NCBI GenBank assembly: GCA_963814315.1
Contig: CAWFCG010000001.1
Span: forward strand, 62,001-126,000
From: JAFMJV01 sp963814315
Lineage (GTDB): Bacteria > Chloroflexota > Limnocylindria > Limnocylindrales > CSP1-4
Direction: 5' to 3'
Length of the DNA: 64,000 nucleotides
Notes under the pieces: generated by a model
Databases searched by the model: none
What the model was told of the DNA's origin: nothing
Seen by the model: only the letters and a program-made list of their open reading frames with translations
Shown: in pieces, positions 9,394 to 16,779 of the stretch
Position numbering within the stretch: position 1 is the first letter of the stretch
Layout of the letters: each line of letters opens with the position of its first letter
Translations under genes and position numbers: made by a program

Positions 9394-10374
9394 GTGAGCC
9401 TGCTGCTGGGGGTCGACGGCGGTGCCACCAAGACTGTCGCTCTGGTCGCCGATCGTTCGGGTGATGTGCTGGGCGCCGGCCGCGCCGGGTCCTCGGACAT
9501 CCACAACGAGGCATCGCCAGGCATCGCCGTCGAGCATGTGGTGGCTAGCGTCAAGGAGGCGCTCGCAGTGGCCCGTGTGGGCCCACGGGACCTGGGGACC
9601 TGTGTCTTCGGATTGTGCGGCTCGGACTGGCCCGAGGATGTGGCGTTCTACGTTGGAGCGCTGCGCGAACGGCTCGACCTCCCCTGCCAGCCGGTCGTCA
9701 CCAACGATGCCTTCAACTCACTCCGAGCCGGAACAGACGACGGCATCGGCGTCGCCCTCGTGATGGGCACCGGAGCCGCCATCGCCGCGCGCGGACCGGA
9801 CGGTCGAACCTGGTTCTCAGGTGAGCGCATGGAGCGAGCCGGCGCCGCGGAGCTCGGTCGCCATGCCTACGACATGCTCATTCGGAGCGAATATGGCTCG
9901 GGCCCCAAGCCCGCCTTCTCGGAGGCAGCCCTGAGGGTCTTCGACGTCGATACGGTCGATGCGCTCGTCTATGCCATCACCAGGACAGGTGGCCTGGGGC
10001 ACCGCAGCGTGGCCCGCCTGGCACCGGTGCTACTTGAGGCAAGTCACAGCGGTGACAGCGAGTCCGGCCGTTTGGTCCGCGAGCAGGGCGCCTTGCTCGC
10101 GGGGTACGTCACCCGTGCAGCAGAGCGTGTCGGGATCGGCACCGAGGAGGCCGTCGTGGTGCTCGCGGGAGGCGTCTTCAAGCACCACGGGACTGACCTG
10201 CGCGATGCCATCACGGCAGCGCTCCCGAGCTCTCACGTTGAAGCCGCGTCGCTTGAGCCTGCACACGGCGCCGTGTTGTTGGCGGCCGACCACGACGGTG
10301 TGCACCTCGACACCGAGCGGCTCCGTTCGACGGGCCCACACGCTTCGTTCTTCGATACCGAGGGTGCCGCCTGA
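9394..10374 (+). CDS. BadF/BadG/BcrA/BcrD-family ATPase, N-acetylglucosamine kinase-like
   Basis: A 326-residue sugar kinase of the ASKHA fold. The phosphate-1 loop LLLGVDGGATKTVALV, a connect region VVTNDAFNSLRAG, the second phosphate loop VALVMGTGAAIAARGPDG and the adenosine motif VVLAGGVFKHHG are in order. The GTG at 9394 puts the phosphate loop at the N-terminus as in the family; an ATG at 9346 inside the GH4 gene is less likely. It follows the GH4 gene by 13 bp and probably phosphorylates the monosaccharide released by it. N-acetylglucosamine is the usual family substrate, not proven here. Confidence 0.82.
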   Translation: MSLLLGVDGGATKTVALVADRSGDVLGAGRAGSSDIHNEASPGIAVEHVVASVKEALAVARVGPRDLGTCVFGLCGSDWPEDVAFYVGALRERLDLPCQPVVTNDAFNSLRAGTDDGIGVALVMGTGAAIAARGPDGRTWFSGERMERAGAAELGRHAYDMLIRSEYGSGPKPAFSEAALRVFDVDTVDALVYAITRTGGLGHRSVARLAPVLLEASHSGDSESGRLVREQGALLAGYVTRAAERVGIGTEEAVVVLAGGVFKHHGTDLRDAITAALPSSHVEAASLEPAHGAVLLAADHDGVHLDTERLRSTGPHASFFDTEGAA

Positions 10375-10398
10375 GCGGCGCGGTGCGGTGCTCAGGCG

Positions 10399-11385
10399 CT
10401 ACAGCGTCGCGAGAAGCTCGTCAGCGGCCGTGTAGGGATCGAGGTCGTGCGTGGCGACTCGCTCCAGCAACGCGTCTGTGCTGGCGCGCCTCGCGGCAGA
10501 CCAGAGGGCCTCTCGCGTGCGGTCGGCAAGGATGCCCTCGACCTGGGCACGAGCGCGGGCGATGCGGGCAGCGTGGGGGCCATCAGCCTTCGTGCGAGCC
10601 GCGTGATGGGCATCGAGAGCAGCCAGTAGTGCAGGCACACCGGTCGCGTCCAGCCCCGACGCCAGCAGCACCTGCGGCCGCTTGGGTCGGGGTCGAGCCG
10701 GGTCGGCCAGTCCAACTTCGCTGCCCTCCCCCAGCGCGAGCATGGAACGCAACTGCATGGCGGCTCGGTCAGCACCGGGTCGGTCGGCCTTGTTGACGAC
10801 CACCAGGTCGGCCACCTCGAGCAGGCCCGCCTTCATGGCCTGGATCTCGTCCCCCATCTCGGGCGCCTGCACCACCACCGTGGTGTCAGCGATGGCGGCC
10901 ACCTCGACCTCACTTTGCCCAGTGCCCACGGTCTCGATGAAGACCAGGCCGAAGCCGCAGGCGTCCAACACGGCGGCCAATTCGGCGGTGGTACCGGCCA
11001 GACCACCGAGATGCCCGCGTGCGGCCATGGATCGGATGAAGACGTCGCCATCGCCGGCGTACTGCTGCATGCGGATGCGGTCACCCAGGATGGCACCGCC
11101 GGTCACGGGACTCGAGGGGTCGATGGCCAACACCGCCACCGGCCGGTCGGCCGCACGGGCCTCCGCCACGAGGGCCGCCACGAGGGTGGACTTGCCGCCG
11201 CCGGGCGGACCGGTCACGCCGACGAGATGGGCGCCACCCGCCAGCGGATAGAGCGACCGCAGCGCCTCTTCGGCCACGGGTGTGCGTGATTCGATGGCGG
11301 TCAACAGGCGCGAGAGTGCTCGTCGGGAGCCGCCCTGTGCCTCCTCCGCCAGGCGGGTTCCGGCCCCGCTCCCCGCGGGCTCCAT
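10399..11385 (-). CDS. meaB: Methylmalonyl-CoA mutase-associated GTPase MeaB/ArgK
   Basis: A 328-residue G3E GTPase that gates B12 cofactor loading and protects methylmalonyl-CoA mutase. The P-loop is LVGVTGPPGGGKSTLVAAL, followed by VLAIDPSSPVTGGAILGDR with the RMQQYAGDGDVFIRSMAARG segment typical of MeaB. The G3 region is FIETVGTGQSEVEV and the guanine specificity motif is VVNKAD. It directly follows the B12-binding mutase subunit gene, sharing one base. The large mutase subunit is not in this window. Confidence 0.95.
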   Translation of the reverse strand: MEPAGSGAGTRLAEEAQGGSRRALSRLLTAIESRTPVAEEALRSLYPLAGGAHLVGVTGPPGGGKSTLVAALVAEARAADRPVAVLAIDPSSPVTGGAILGDRIRMQQYAGDGDVFIRSMAARGHLGGLAGTTAELAAVLDACGFGLVFIETVGTGQSEVEVAAIADTTVVVQAPEMGDEIQAMKAGLLEVADLVVVNKADRPGADRAAMQLRSMLALGEGSEVGLADPARPRPKRPQVLLASGLDATGVPALLAALDAHHAARTKADGPHAARIARARAQVEGILADRTREALWSAARRASTDALLERVATHDLDPYTAADELLATL

Positions 11386-11789
11386 CAGTCGCGAGGGCGC
11401 GCGTTCTGGCGCATGAAGGCCGCGATCTGGCCGATGGGCGTACCAGGTCCAAAGACCTCAGCCACACCGGCCGCCTTCAGGACCGGGACGTCCTCGGCGG
11501 GGATGATGCCGCCGGCCGTGACAAGCACATCGCCCATGCCCTCGGCGCGAAGCAGCTCGCAGATCTTGGGCAGCAGCGTCAGGTGCGCACCCGACAGGAT
11601 GGACAAACCCACCACGTCGACATCCTCCTGCAGCGCTGCGGTGGCTACCATCTGTGGCGTCTGGCGTAAGCCCGTGTAGACGACCTCGAAGCCTTCATCA
11701 CGCAGGCCGCGGGCGAGCACCTTGGCGCCTCGATCGTGGCCGTCGAGGCCGGGCTTGGCGATGAGCACCTTGAGCGGTCGGTCGGTCAT
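11385..11789 (-). CDS. Methylmalonyl-CoA mutase small subunit, B12-binding domain
   Basis: A 134-residue stand-alone cobalamin-binding domain. It carries the base-off/His-on motif DGHDRGAK with downstream VVGLSILSGAHL and VTAGGIIPAEDV, matching the C-terminal domain of methylmalonyl-CoA or isobutyryl-CoA mutases. It must pair with a separate catalytic subunit. The stop overlaps the meaB start by one base, linking it to the GTPase chaperone. Methylmalonyl-CoA mutase is the most likely enzyme, but related acyl-CoA mutases use the same split layout. Confidence 0.92.
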   Translation of the reverse strand: MTDRPLKVLIAKPGLDGHDRGAKVLARGLRDEGFEVVYTGLRQTPQMVATAALQEDVDVVGLSILSGAHLTLLPKICELLRAEGMGDVLVTAGGIIPAEDVPVLKAAGVAEVFGPGTPIGQIAAFMRQNARPRD

Positions 11790-11871
11790 GCTGGTGATGG
11801 TAGGCCAGCAGCGCGGCCGGGGTGTGCCCGGCTAGGCGCGGCGGGCGTGCGGCCGGCTAGGGTGCGGTCGG

Positions 11872-12447
11872 CTATGGTGCGCCCGGCGAGGGCCGGTCGA
11901 GGTGGCTGAAGAACTCGGCACGGGTCTTGTCACTGCTGCGGAAGAGGCCTAGCACGGCCGATGTCGTCATCACCATGCCCGGCTTGCGCACCCCGCGCAT
12001 GCTGGCGCACAGGTGCGTGGCCTCGACCACGATGCCCACGCCCTTGGGCGCCAGGTGCTCCATCAGGAAGTCGGCGACTTGCTGGGTGAAACGCTCCTGG
12101 ATCTGCAGGCGACGGGCATACATGTCCACCACCCGCGGGATCTTGGACAGACCGATGACGCGGCGATCGGGGATGTAGGCGACCGCGGCCGTGCCGGCGA
12201 AGGGCAGCAGGTGGTGTTCACACAGGGAATGGAAGGGGATGTCCTTGACCACCACCATCTCGCTGTACTCGACGTCGAAGACGGCGTCATTGAGGACCTC
12301 GGCCGGCTGCATGCCGTAGCCGGCGGTGAGTTCGGCGTACATACGCTGGACGCGAGCGGGCGTGTCGACGAGGCCGGAGCGGTCGGGATCCTCACCGATC
12401 TCGGCAAGGATGGTGCGGACGGCGTCCTCGATGGGCTGTTCGGTCAC
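11872..12447 (-). CDS. folE: GTP cyclohydrolase I
   Basis: Catalyses GTP to 7,8-dihydroneopterin triphosphate, the first step of folate synthesis. Conserved parts are EDPDRSGLVDTPARVQRMYAEL, the Zn/active-site segment FHSLCEHHLLPFAG (Cys, His), SKIPRVVDMYARRLQIQERFT and HLCASMRGV with the third Zn Cys. A GTG start at 12447 gives 191 residues beginning MTEQPIED, the usual family N-terminus. An ATG at 12516 would overlap tatA by 65 bp and is less likely. It lies 4 bp downstream of tatA. Confidence 0.9.
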   Translation of the reverse strand: MTEQPIEDAVRTILAEIGEDPDRSGLVDTPARVQRMYAELTAGYGMQPAEVLNDAVFDVEYSEMVVVKDIPFHSLCEHHLLPFAGTAAVAYIPDRRVIGLSKIPRVVDMYARRLQIQERFTQQVADFLMEHLAPKGVGIVVEATHLCASMRGVRKPGMVMTTSAVLGLFRSSDKTRAEFFSHLDRPSPGAP

Positions 12448-12451
12448 CCTC

Positions 12452-12643
12452 TCAAGCGCTCGGCTTGCTGTCAATGCCGGCATCGTCGACGGCCGCGACA
12501 TCCGCCTTGTCGTCATCGTTGAGGTTCTGGCGGACGCCCTTGACGGTCTTGCCTAGAGCCTCACCCAGCTGCGGCAGCATCTTGGGGCCACGCCACAGGA
12601 GTAGGACGAAGAGGAGGACGATGAGGATGAGCAGGATATCCAT
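12452..12643 (-). CDS. tatA: Twin-arginine translocase subunit TatA/E
   Basis: A 63-residue protein with one N-terminal membrane helix (MDILLILIVLLFVLLLW), a short hinge (RGPKMLPQLGEALGK) and an amphipathic helix with basic residues, followed by an acidic tail. This is the TatA/E layout, whose oligomers form the Tat export channel. The start at 12643 places the membrane helix at the N-terminus; an upstream GTG at 12679 is less likely. tatA and folE are close on the same strand but functionally unrelated. Confidence 0.85.
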   Translation of the reverse strand: MDILLILIVLLFVLLLWRGPKMLPQLGEALGKTVKGVRQNLNDDDKADVAAVDDAGIDSKPSA

Positions 12644-12703
12644 GGTGGCGCACATGGTACCGCTCGCCACGATGACCACGCATCGTCGTGCGGGCGCCGA
12701 TGC

Positions 12704-13663
12704 TCAGAGAGCCGCAGTGAGTCGTCTGAGATCGTCGCTGACCTCGCCGGGTCGGTAGCGCATGAGGTCGTGGCCGACGCCGTCAAAGACATACACGGTC
12801 ATGGGGGCGAGGCCGGCCTGGACCCTCGCGCGCTGGACATCTTCGATGGCGAGACGGCGTTCGCGCTCGTCCTCATCGTCGGCGCTGTTCGAGCCGGCGA
12901 CCAGCAGGCTCACTGGGCAGGTCACCTGCCTGAGCGCGTCGAGCGGTTGGTAGCGGTACATCGAGTCGACGCAGCGTCGGAGGACCGACCCCTTGGTCAC
13001 CAGGCTAACGTGGCCGGCGTGTCGCTCGATCACCTGGGCACGGGCGGCGATCTCCTGGTCGGCGTCCCAACTGACAGGGTCGAAGTCGCGTCGGTCGGCA
13101 AGGTATGTGCCCATGGAGGCCAGCACCTCGAGTGGGTCGGCCATCGCCTCGACCAGCTGGTCAGGCAGCAGATGGGTGGCATCGACCATCTCCTCCCAGC
13201 CACCGTCCAGGAGCGCCACGGCCCCCACCGAGGCCGGCTGCAACCGCGCCATCTCCACCGCGATCATGGCCCCGAAGCCGTGTCCGGCGACCACGACCGG
13301 CGGTCCATCGACGGCCTCGCCCCAGCCAGCCCCGGCCATGACCGTCAAGACGTCGAGCGCCAGCGACTCCAGATCGTAGCCGCGCAGCGGCGCGTCGGAG
13401 GCACCGTGGCCACGGAGGTCAGGAGCAACGACAGGATGGTGGATAGCCAGACGGCGGCCGATGGGCAGCCATGTCCAGGCGGTGCGGGTGAGCCCGTGGA
13501 CGAGCACCACGGGCGTGCCGGACGCCCGTTCACGTTCGGGCTCGGAGTCGTGTTCGGCGTCGGCGGGCCGCCAAGCCAGGTAGTGGATGCGCTCACCTGT
13601 TTGGAGCTGCACCACCATCGGCTCGGGGTCGGGACCGGCCGCTCTCACGCCCTCATTCTCCAT
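12704..13663 (-). CDS. Alpha/beta hydrolase-fold protein lacking the nucleophile serine
   Basis: A 319-residue alpha/beta hydrolase fold. Visible are the oxyanion strand VVLVHGLTRTAWTWLPIGRRL, DLRGHGASDAP after strand 4, and a C-terminal VFDGVGHDLMRYRPGE that could supply the catalytic His. The nucleophile elbow reads VAGHGFGAMIA, so Gly (GGC) stands where the family has Ser (usually GHSxG). The protein is otherwise complete. It may be a non-hydrolytic family member, for example a cofactor-free lyase or a binding protein, or carry a single-base change. The substrate is unknown. Confidence 0.78.
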   Translation of the reverse strand: MENEGVRAAGPDPEPMVVQLQTGERIHYLAWRPADAEHDSEPERERASGTPVVLVHGLTRTAWTWLPIGRRLAIHHPVVAPDLRGHGASDAPLRGYDLESLALDVLTVMAGAGWGEAVDGPPVVVAGHGFGAMIAVEMARLQPASVGAVALLDGGWEEMVDATHLLPDQLVEAMADPLEVLASMGTYLADRRDFDPVSWDADQEIAARAQVIERHAGHVSLVTKGSVLRRCVDSMYRYQPLDALRQVTCPVSLLVAGSNSADDEDERERRLAIEDVQRARVQAGLAPMTVYVFDGVGHDLMRYRPGEVSDDLRRLTAAL

Positions 13664-13777
13664 CGCCCGCTCATTCGCCTTCGCCCGTTCGTTGCCATCA
13701 CCCGTACGTCGCCATCACTCACTCGTCGCTATCACCCGCTCAGGATACGTTCGCATGCGCCGTGCCATCCTTCGAGC

Positions 13778-14209
13778 ATGCCCCTGCGACGACGCGGACA
13801 GCTCGCCCGAAAACACCCCACGCGACGCGTGGTCCTGGCGCCAAAGCGGCACGTGCCCTTCGAGATGCTGGTCGAGCATGCGCTCGACGCGCTGCCCCGG
13901 GACTTCGCGCGACTGTTGGCCGATGTGGCCATCGTCATCGAGGAAGTGCCCACTCCGGAGCAGGCCCGCCTTGGCGGACTACCTGACGACGAGTGGCTGT
14001 ACGGGCTGTACGAGGGTGTGCCGGCCACCGAGTGGGGCGCCGACTACGCCGTCCTGCCCAACAAGATCTCCCTCTTCCGACTGCCACTGGAGACGGACTT
14101 TCCCCATCCTGACGAGCTGGCCGAGCAGGTGCGCATCACGCTCATCCACGAGTTGGCCCATCACGCCGGCATCGATGACGACCGGCTGCATGAGCTCGGT
14201 TTCGACTGA
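13778..14209 (+). CDS. Small zincin-like metallopeptidase (MpgA/DUF1025 type)
   Basis: A 143-residue protein with the zinc-protease signature ITLIHELAHHAGIDDDRLHELG near the C-terminus: two His and Glu of HExxH, then a third ligand after the Gly turn. The preceding part (MLVEHALDALPRDFARLLAD, VAIVIEEVPTP, DDEWLYGLYEGVP) matches the short cytosolic metallopeptidase family widespread in actinobacteria and related groups. The ATG at 13778 is chosen; an internal ATG at 13864 would remove ~29 basic residues. Substrate and role are unknown. Confidence 0.82.
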   Translation: MPLRRRGQLARKHPTRRVVLAPKRHVPFEMLVEHALDALPRDFARLLADVAIVIEEVPTPEQARLGGLPDDEWLYGLYEGVPATEWGADYAVLPNKISLFRLPLETDFPHPDELAEQVRITLIHELAHHAGIDDDRLHELGFD

Positions 14210-14534
14210 GACGCTACACCTCAGCCTTGGCTCGCGCTGGCTCGGCGCCCGGACTACTTGATCGCTTGTCGGCTGGGGGACCATGAGGTGGAGAATCGGT
14301 CGATTGGTGGCACTTGGTCATGCCGGCACACGCTTGGAGTCGCCGTCAGGTGCCGCGCCGACGGACAATCAGGTCGATGGCAGCCACCTAACGGACCCTG
14401 AGCCGGCTTCTGGAGAAGAACCTGGGATCGGGGGTGCTCTGCGGTCTGTTCCCAGGTGCCAGAGCATCGAGGGCCCTCCCGTGGGAGTCCCTCGATGAGC
14501 GGCTTCGCACCTGTCACACCGACGTCACGCACCT
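14210..14534. other. Intergenic stretch with a compound hairpin
   Basis: No credible gene is seen between the metallopeptidase and arsR. Near its end, arms CATCGAGGG (14465-14473) and CCCTCGATG (14489-14497) enclose a second stem CTCCC-gt-GGGAG. This could be a terminator or a structured site upstream of the arsR promoter, but there is no T-run after it. Confidence 0.5.
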
Positions 14535-14554
14535 ATTTGCGTATTTGCGCAAAT
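14535..14554. promoter_or_regulatory. Candidate ArsR-family operator upstream of arsR-trxA
   Basis: A direct copy of ATTTGCG at 14535 is followed by the perfect 12-bp palindrome ATTTGCGCAAAT at 14543-14554, 17 bp before the GTG start of the ArsR-family gene. AT-rich palindromes with TTGCGCAA-like cores close to the start are typical of ArsR/SmtB autorepression sites. The local AT content stands out from the surrounding GC-rich DNA. Confidence 0.6.
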
Positions 14555-14571
14555 GATGAGAACATCTGCGG

Positions 14572-14901
14572 GTGACCACAGCAGCAGAGGCCAGCGCGCT
14601 CCAGCCGGAGGGTGCTGAGTTCACCACCGAGGACGAGCGCCAGCGCTATGCGGCTATCAGCCGCGCCTTGGCCGATGCCAAGCGGCTGTGCGTCCTGGAG
14701 TGCCTCTCTCGCGGTGAACGCTCGGTGAGCGACCTCTCGCGAGAGGCCAGCTGCCACGTCCCCAACATGAGCCAGCATCTCGCGGTGCTACGTTCGGCAG
14801 GACTGGTCGAGTCAAGACGGGAAGGCAATACCGTCCTCTATCGCCTCAGCGATCCCCGGATCCTTGAGGCCTACCGATTGATCAAGTCCGTCGCTGACTG
14901 A
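14572..14901 (+). CDS. ArsR-family winged-helix transcriptional regulator
   Basis: A 109-residue ArsR/SmtB repressor. The winged-helix core runs from ISRALADAKRLCVLECLSRG through SVSDLSREASCHVPNMSQHL (helix-turn-helix) to RSAGLVESRREGNTVLYRL (wing). A Cys sits in the recognition region (ASCHV) and another in RLCVLECL. These could be metal- or redox-sensing thiols, as in BigR/SqrR-like members. It lies 64 bp upstream of thioredoxin on the same strand, so it probably controls itself and trxA. The inducer is inferred, not shown. Confidence 0.85.
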   Translation: MTTAAEASALQPEGAEFTTEDERQRYAAISRALADAKRLCVLECLSRGERSVSDLSREASCHVPNMSQHLAVLRSAGLVESRREGNTVLYRLSDPRILEAYRLIKSVAD

Positions 14902-14965
14902 GTGTCGGCGTTTCCGCTTGGGGCGGACGCAAACCGCCAACGAGCGGAGAAAGGAAGAACTGCTG

Positions 14966-15319
14966 ATGGCAATCATCGAAGTCACTGACGCCACCTTCGA
15001 GGAGAAGGTGCTGAAGAGCGACAAGCCCGTGGTCGTCGACTTCTGGGCTGAGTGGTGTGGCCCCTGCAAGATGGTCGCGCCTGAGATGGAGAAGCTGGCC
15101 GCCAAGTACGACGGCCGGGTCGACGTGGCCAAGGTCGACGTCGACGCCAACCCCGGTCTCTCGCAGGCCTACCAGATCATGAGCATCCCCACCATCGCCT
15201 TCTTCAAGCCGGGTGACCAGCCCAAGGGTGTGGTCGGCTTCCAGCCCCTGGAGCAGCTGGAGAAGAAGTTCGGACTGGACGAGCTGCCTGCGGCCGCCGA
15301 TGAGGCAGTCAGCGCGTAG
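14966..15319 (+). CDS. trxA: Thioredoxin
   Basis: A 117-residue thioredoxin with the redox motif WAEWCGPCKM, the cis-proline region SIPTIAFFKPG and the buried Asp in VVVDFWAEW. It reduces cytosolic disulfides, regenerated by thioredoxin reductase. The ATG at 14966 follows AAAGGAAG at proper spacing; an upstream in-frame GTG is rejected. It appears cotranscribed with the ArsR-family gene and ends 24 bp before a strong hairpin terminator. Confidence 0.95.
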   Translation: MAIIEVTDATFEEKVLKSDKPVVVDFWAEWCGPCKMVAPEMEKLAAKYDGRVDVAKVDVDANPGLSQAYQIMSIPTIAFFKPGDQPKGVVGFQPLEQLEKKFGLDELPAAADEAVSA

Positions 15320-15343
15320 GCTGCGCATCTCCCCGAACACACC

Positions 15344-15374
15344 GACGCCCCCGGGTCCGAGCCCCGGGGGCGTC
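15344..15374. terminator. Hairpin terminator after trxA
   Basis: A perfect 12-bp stem, GACGCCCCCGGG with CCCGGGGGCGTC, and a 7-nt loop are followed by TTGCTGT. It lies between the convergent trxA and the minus-strand gene ending at 15393, so it may stop transcription from both sides. Confidence 0.8.
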
Positions 15375-15392
15375 TTGCTGTCTGGCGAGTGG

Positions 15393-15710
15393 CTACTTGG
15401 CGGTGGCGTGTCGGGCGGCCGTCTGGAACCAGGCGGCTGCCCGGTCGATCACGTGTCGCTCGGAGTCCTCCGGCGAGAAGCGGACCCAGCCGGGCTCGCC
15501 GCCAACCGCGGTATCGGTCGTGCGCAGGGCAGCATCGGCGATATCGGCAGGCAAGCGCAGCTCCAAAGTGGAGCTTGAGACACGCGCGAAGACGACCCCG
15601 CCACGGGCATAGGCCACGCCATCGCCATCGGCCGAGCCGGCAACCTCGTCCAGCTCTTCGGCCAGGTCGGCACACAGGCCCGCGAGGTCGGGCGCAGCGT
15701 CGTTCGTCAT
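15393..15710 (-). CDS. Small luciferase-like-domain protein (function unknown)
   Basis: A 105-residue soluble protein starting MTNDAAPDLAG. The central part VVFARVSSSTLELRLPADIA followed by GWVRFSPEDSERHVIDRAAAWF resembles the small domain that databases label luciferase-family. That name does not imply light production. A longer ORF to 15824 would run into the permease gene and is rejected. No operon partner is evident. Family assignment is tentative. Confidence 0.6.
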   Translation of the reverse strand: MTNDAAPDLAGLCADLAEELDEVAGSADGDGVAYARGGVVFARVSSSTLELRLPADIADAALRTTDTAVGGEPGWVRFSPEDSERHVIDRAAAWFQTAARHATAK

Positions 15711-15759
15711 GCCCGAGAGCGTACCTGAACCGCGGTCGGCGTCGCCTCCAGCCGGCTGG

Positions 15760-16779
15760 CTAGCGCTGGAAGCGACGCTGCAGGACCGCGTGGATGCTGA
15801 TCGCGATGAGGATGATGGCGCCATAGATCGCCTGCGTCCAAAAGTCAGTCAGACCTGAGGCCACGATGCCGGCCGGGATGGCGCCGATCATCAGCGCACC
15901 CAGGAAGGTGCCGTAGACCGAGCCGCGACCGCCGAATACGGAGGTGCCACCTACGAACACCGCGGCCAGTGCCGGCAACAGCAGGCCGCTGCCCAGGTTG
16001 GGGTAGAAGTTCACCACCTGCAGGCTCATCATCATGCCCGCCAGTGCCGCGGCCATACCGGTCAGCATGAACAGGATGATGCGGGTCCGCCGGATGGGCA
16101 CACCCATCAACCGTGCCGTCTGAGCGTTGTCACCGATGACATACGTGTTGCCGCCGAGGCGATGCCGGTTGAGAAGCACCCAAGTGCCGATGGTGATGGC
16201 GCCGAACCAGATGAACTCCATGGGGATGCCGAAGGGCTTGCCCACGAGCAAGTCACGGACCGGATCGCCGCGAGTGGAGGCGAGAGCGTATGAACTGCCG
16301 CCCACGAGTACCAGCGTCAATCCGCGAAAGAGGAACTGGGTGCCGATGGTGACGACGAGCGAGGGCAACCCCACGATCGTGATCACCAAACCATTGAAGA
16401 GACCCGCCAAAGCCCCCACGGCGATGGCAGTGATGGCGCCAAGCAGCACCATTTCGGTGGCGTCCCATACCCAGACGAAGCCGACCATACCCAAGGCCAT
16501 GACCGACGGGAACGACAGGTCGATGTCTCCGGCCACGATGACCATCGTGAGCAGCATCGCGATGATGCCGAAGTAGGGGACGGTCTGGCCGAAGGACTTA
16601 TAGATGAGGTCGGATGTGAACGTGTTCGGCGCCAGGAAGATGAATACCACCCATAGCAGCAGGAATGCCACGGTGATGCCGATCTGCCCGGCCCACTTGG
16701 TCGTGAAATCCATCAGCGGCGTGCGCGTCGCCTGATCCTTGGTGCTCGGAGGCGGGATCGGCGTCGTGGTCGCGCTCAT
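15760..16779 (-). CDS. Sugar ABC transporter permease, CUT2 (RbsC/AraH-like)
   Basis: A 339-residue CUT2-type permease with eight to ten hydrophobic segments, including VAGDIDLSFPSVMALGMVGF and PALAAVFVGGTSVFGGRGSV, the conserved loops of ribose/arabinose permeases. It overlaps the ATPase gene by 4 bp and is last in the binding protein-ATPase-permease operon. The operon diverges from a LacI-type regulator next to araB, so L-arabinose is the likely substrate. The sugar assignment is inferred from context. Confidence 0.87.
   Translation of the reverse strand: MSATTTPIPPPSTKDQATRTPLMDFTTKWAGQIGITVAFLLLWVVFIFLAPNTFTSDLIYKSFGQTVPYFGIIAMLLTMVIVAGDIDLSFPSVMALGMVGFVWVWDATEMVLLGAITAIAVGALAGLFNGLVITIVGLPSLVVTIGTQFLFRGLTLVLVGGSSYALASTRGDPVRDLLVGKPFGIPMEFIWFGAITIGTWVLLNRHRLGGNTYVIGDNAQTARLMGVPIRRTRIILFMLTGMAAALAGMMMSLQVVNFYPNLGSGLLLPALAAVFVGGTSVFGGRGSVYGTFLGALMIGAIPAGIVASGLTDFWTQAIYGAIILIAISIHAVLQRRFQR

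Noticed and set aside
12770..13777. N-terminal extension of the metallopeptidase ORF
   Set aside because: The extension is antisense to the alpha/beta hydrolase gene; the protein starts at 13778.
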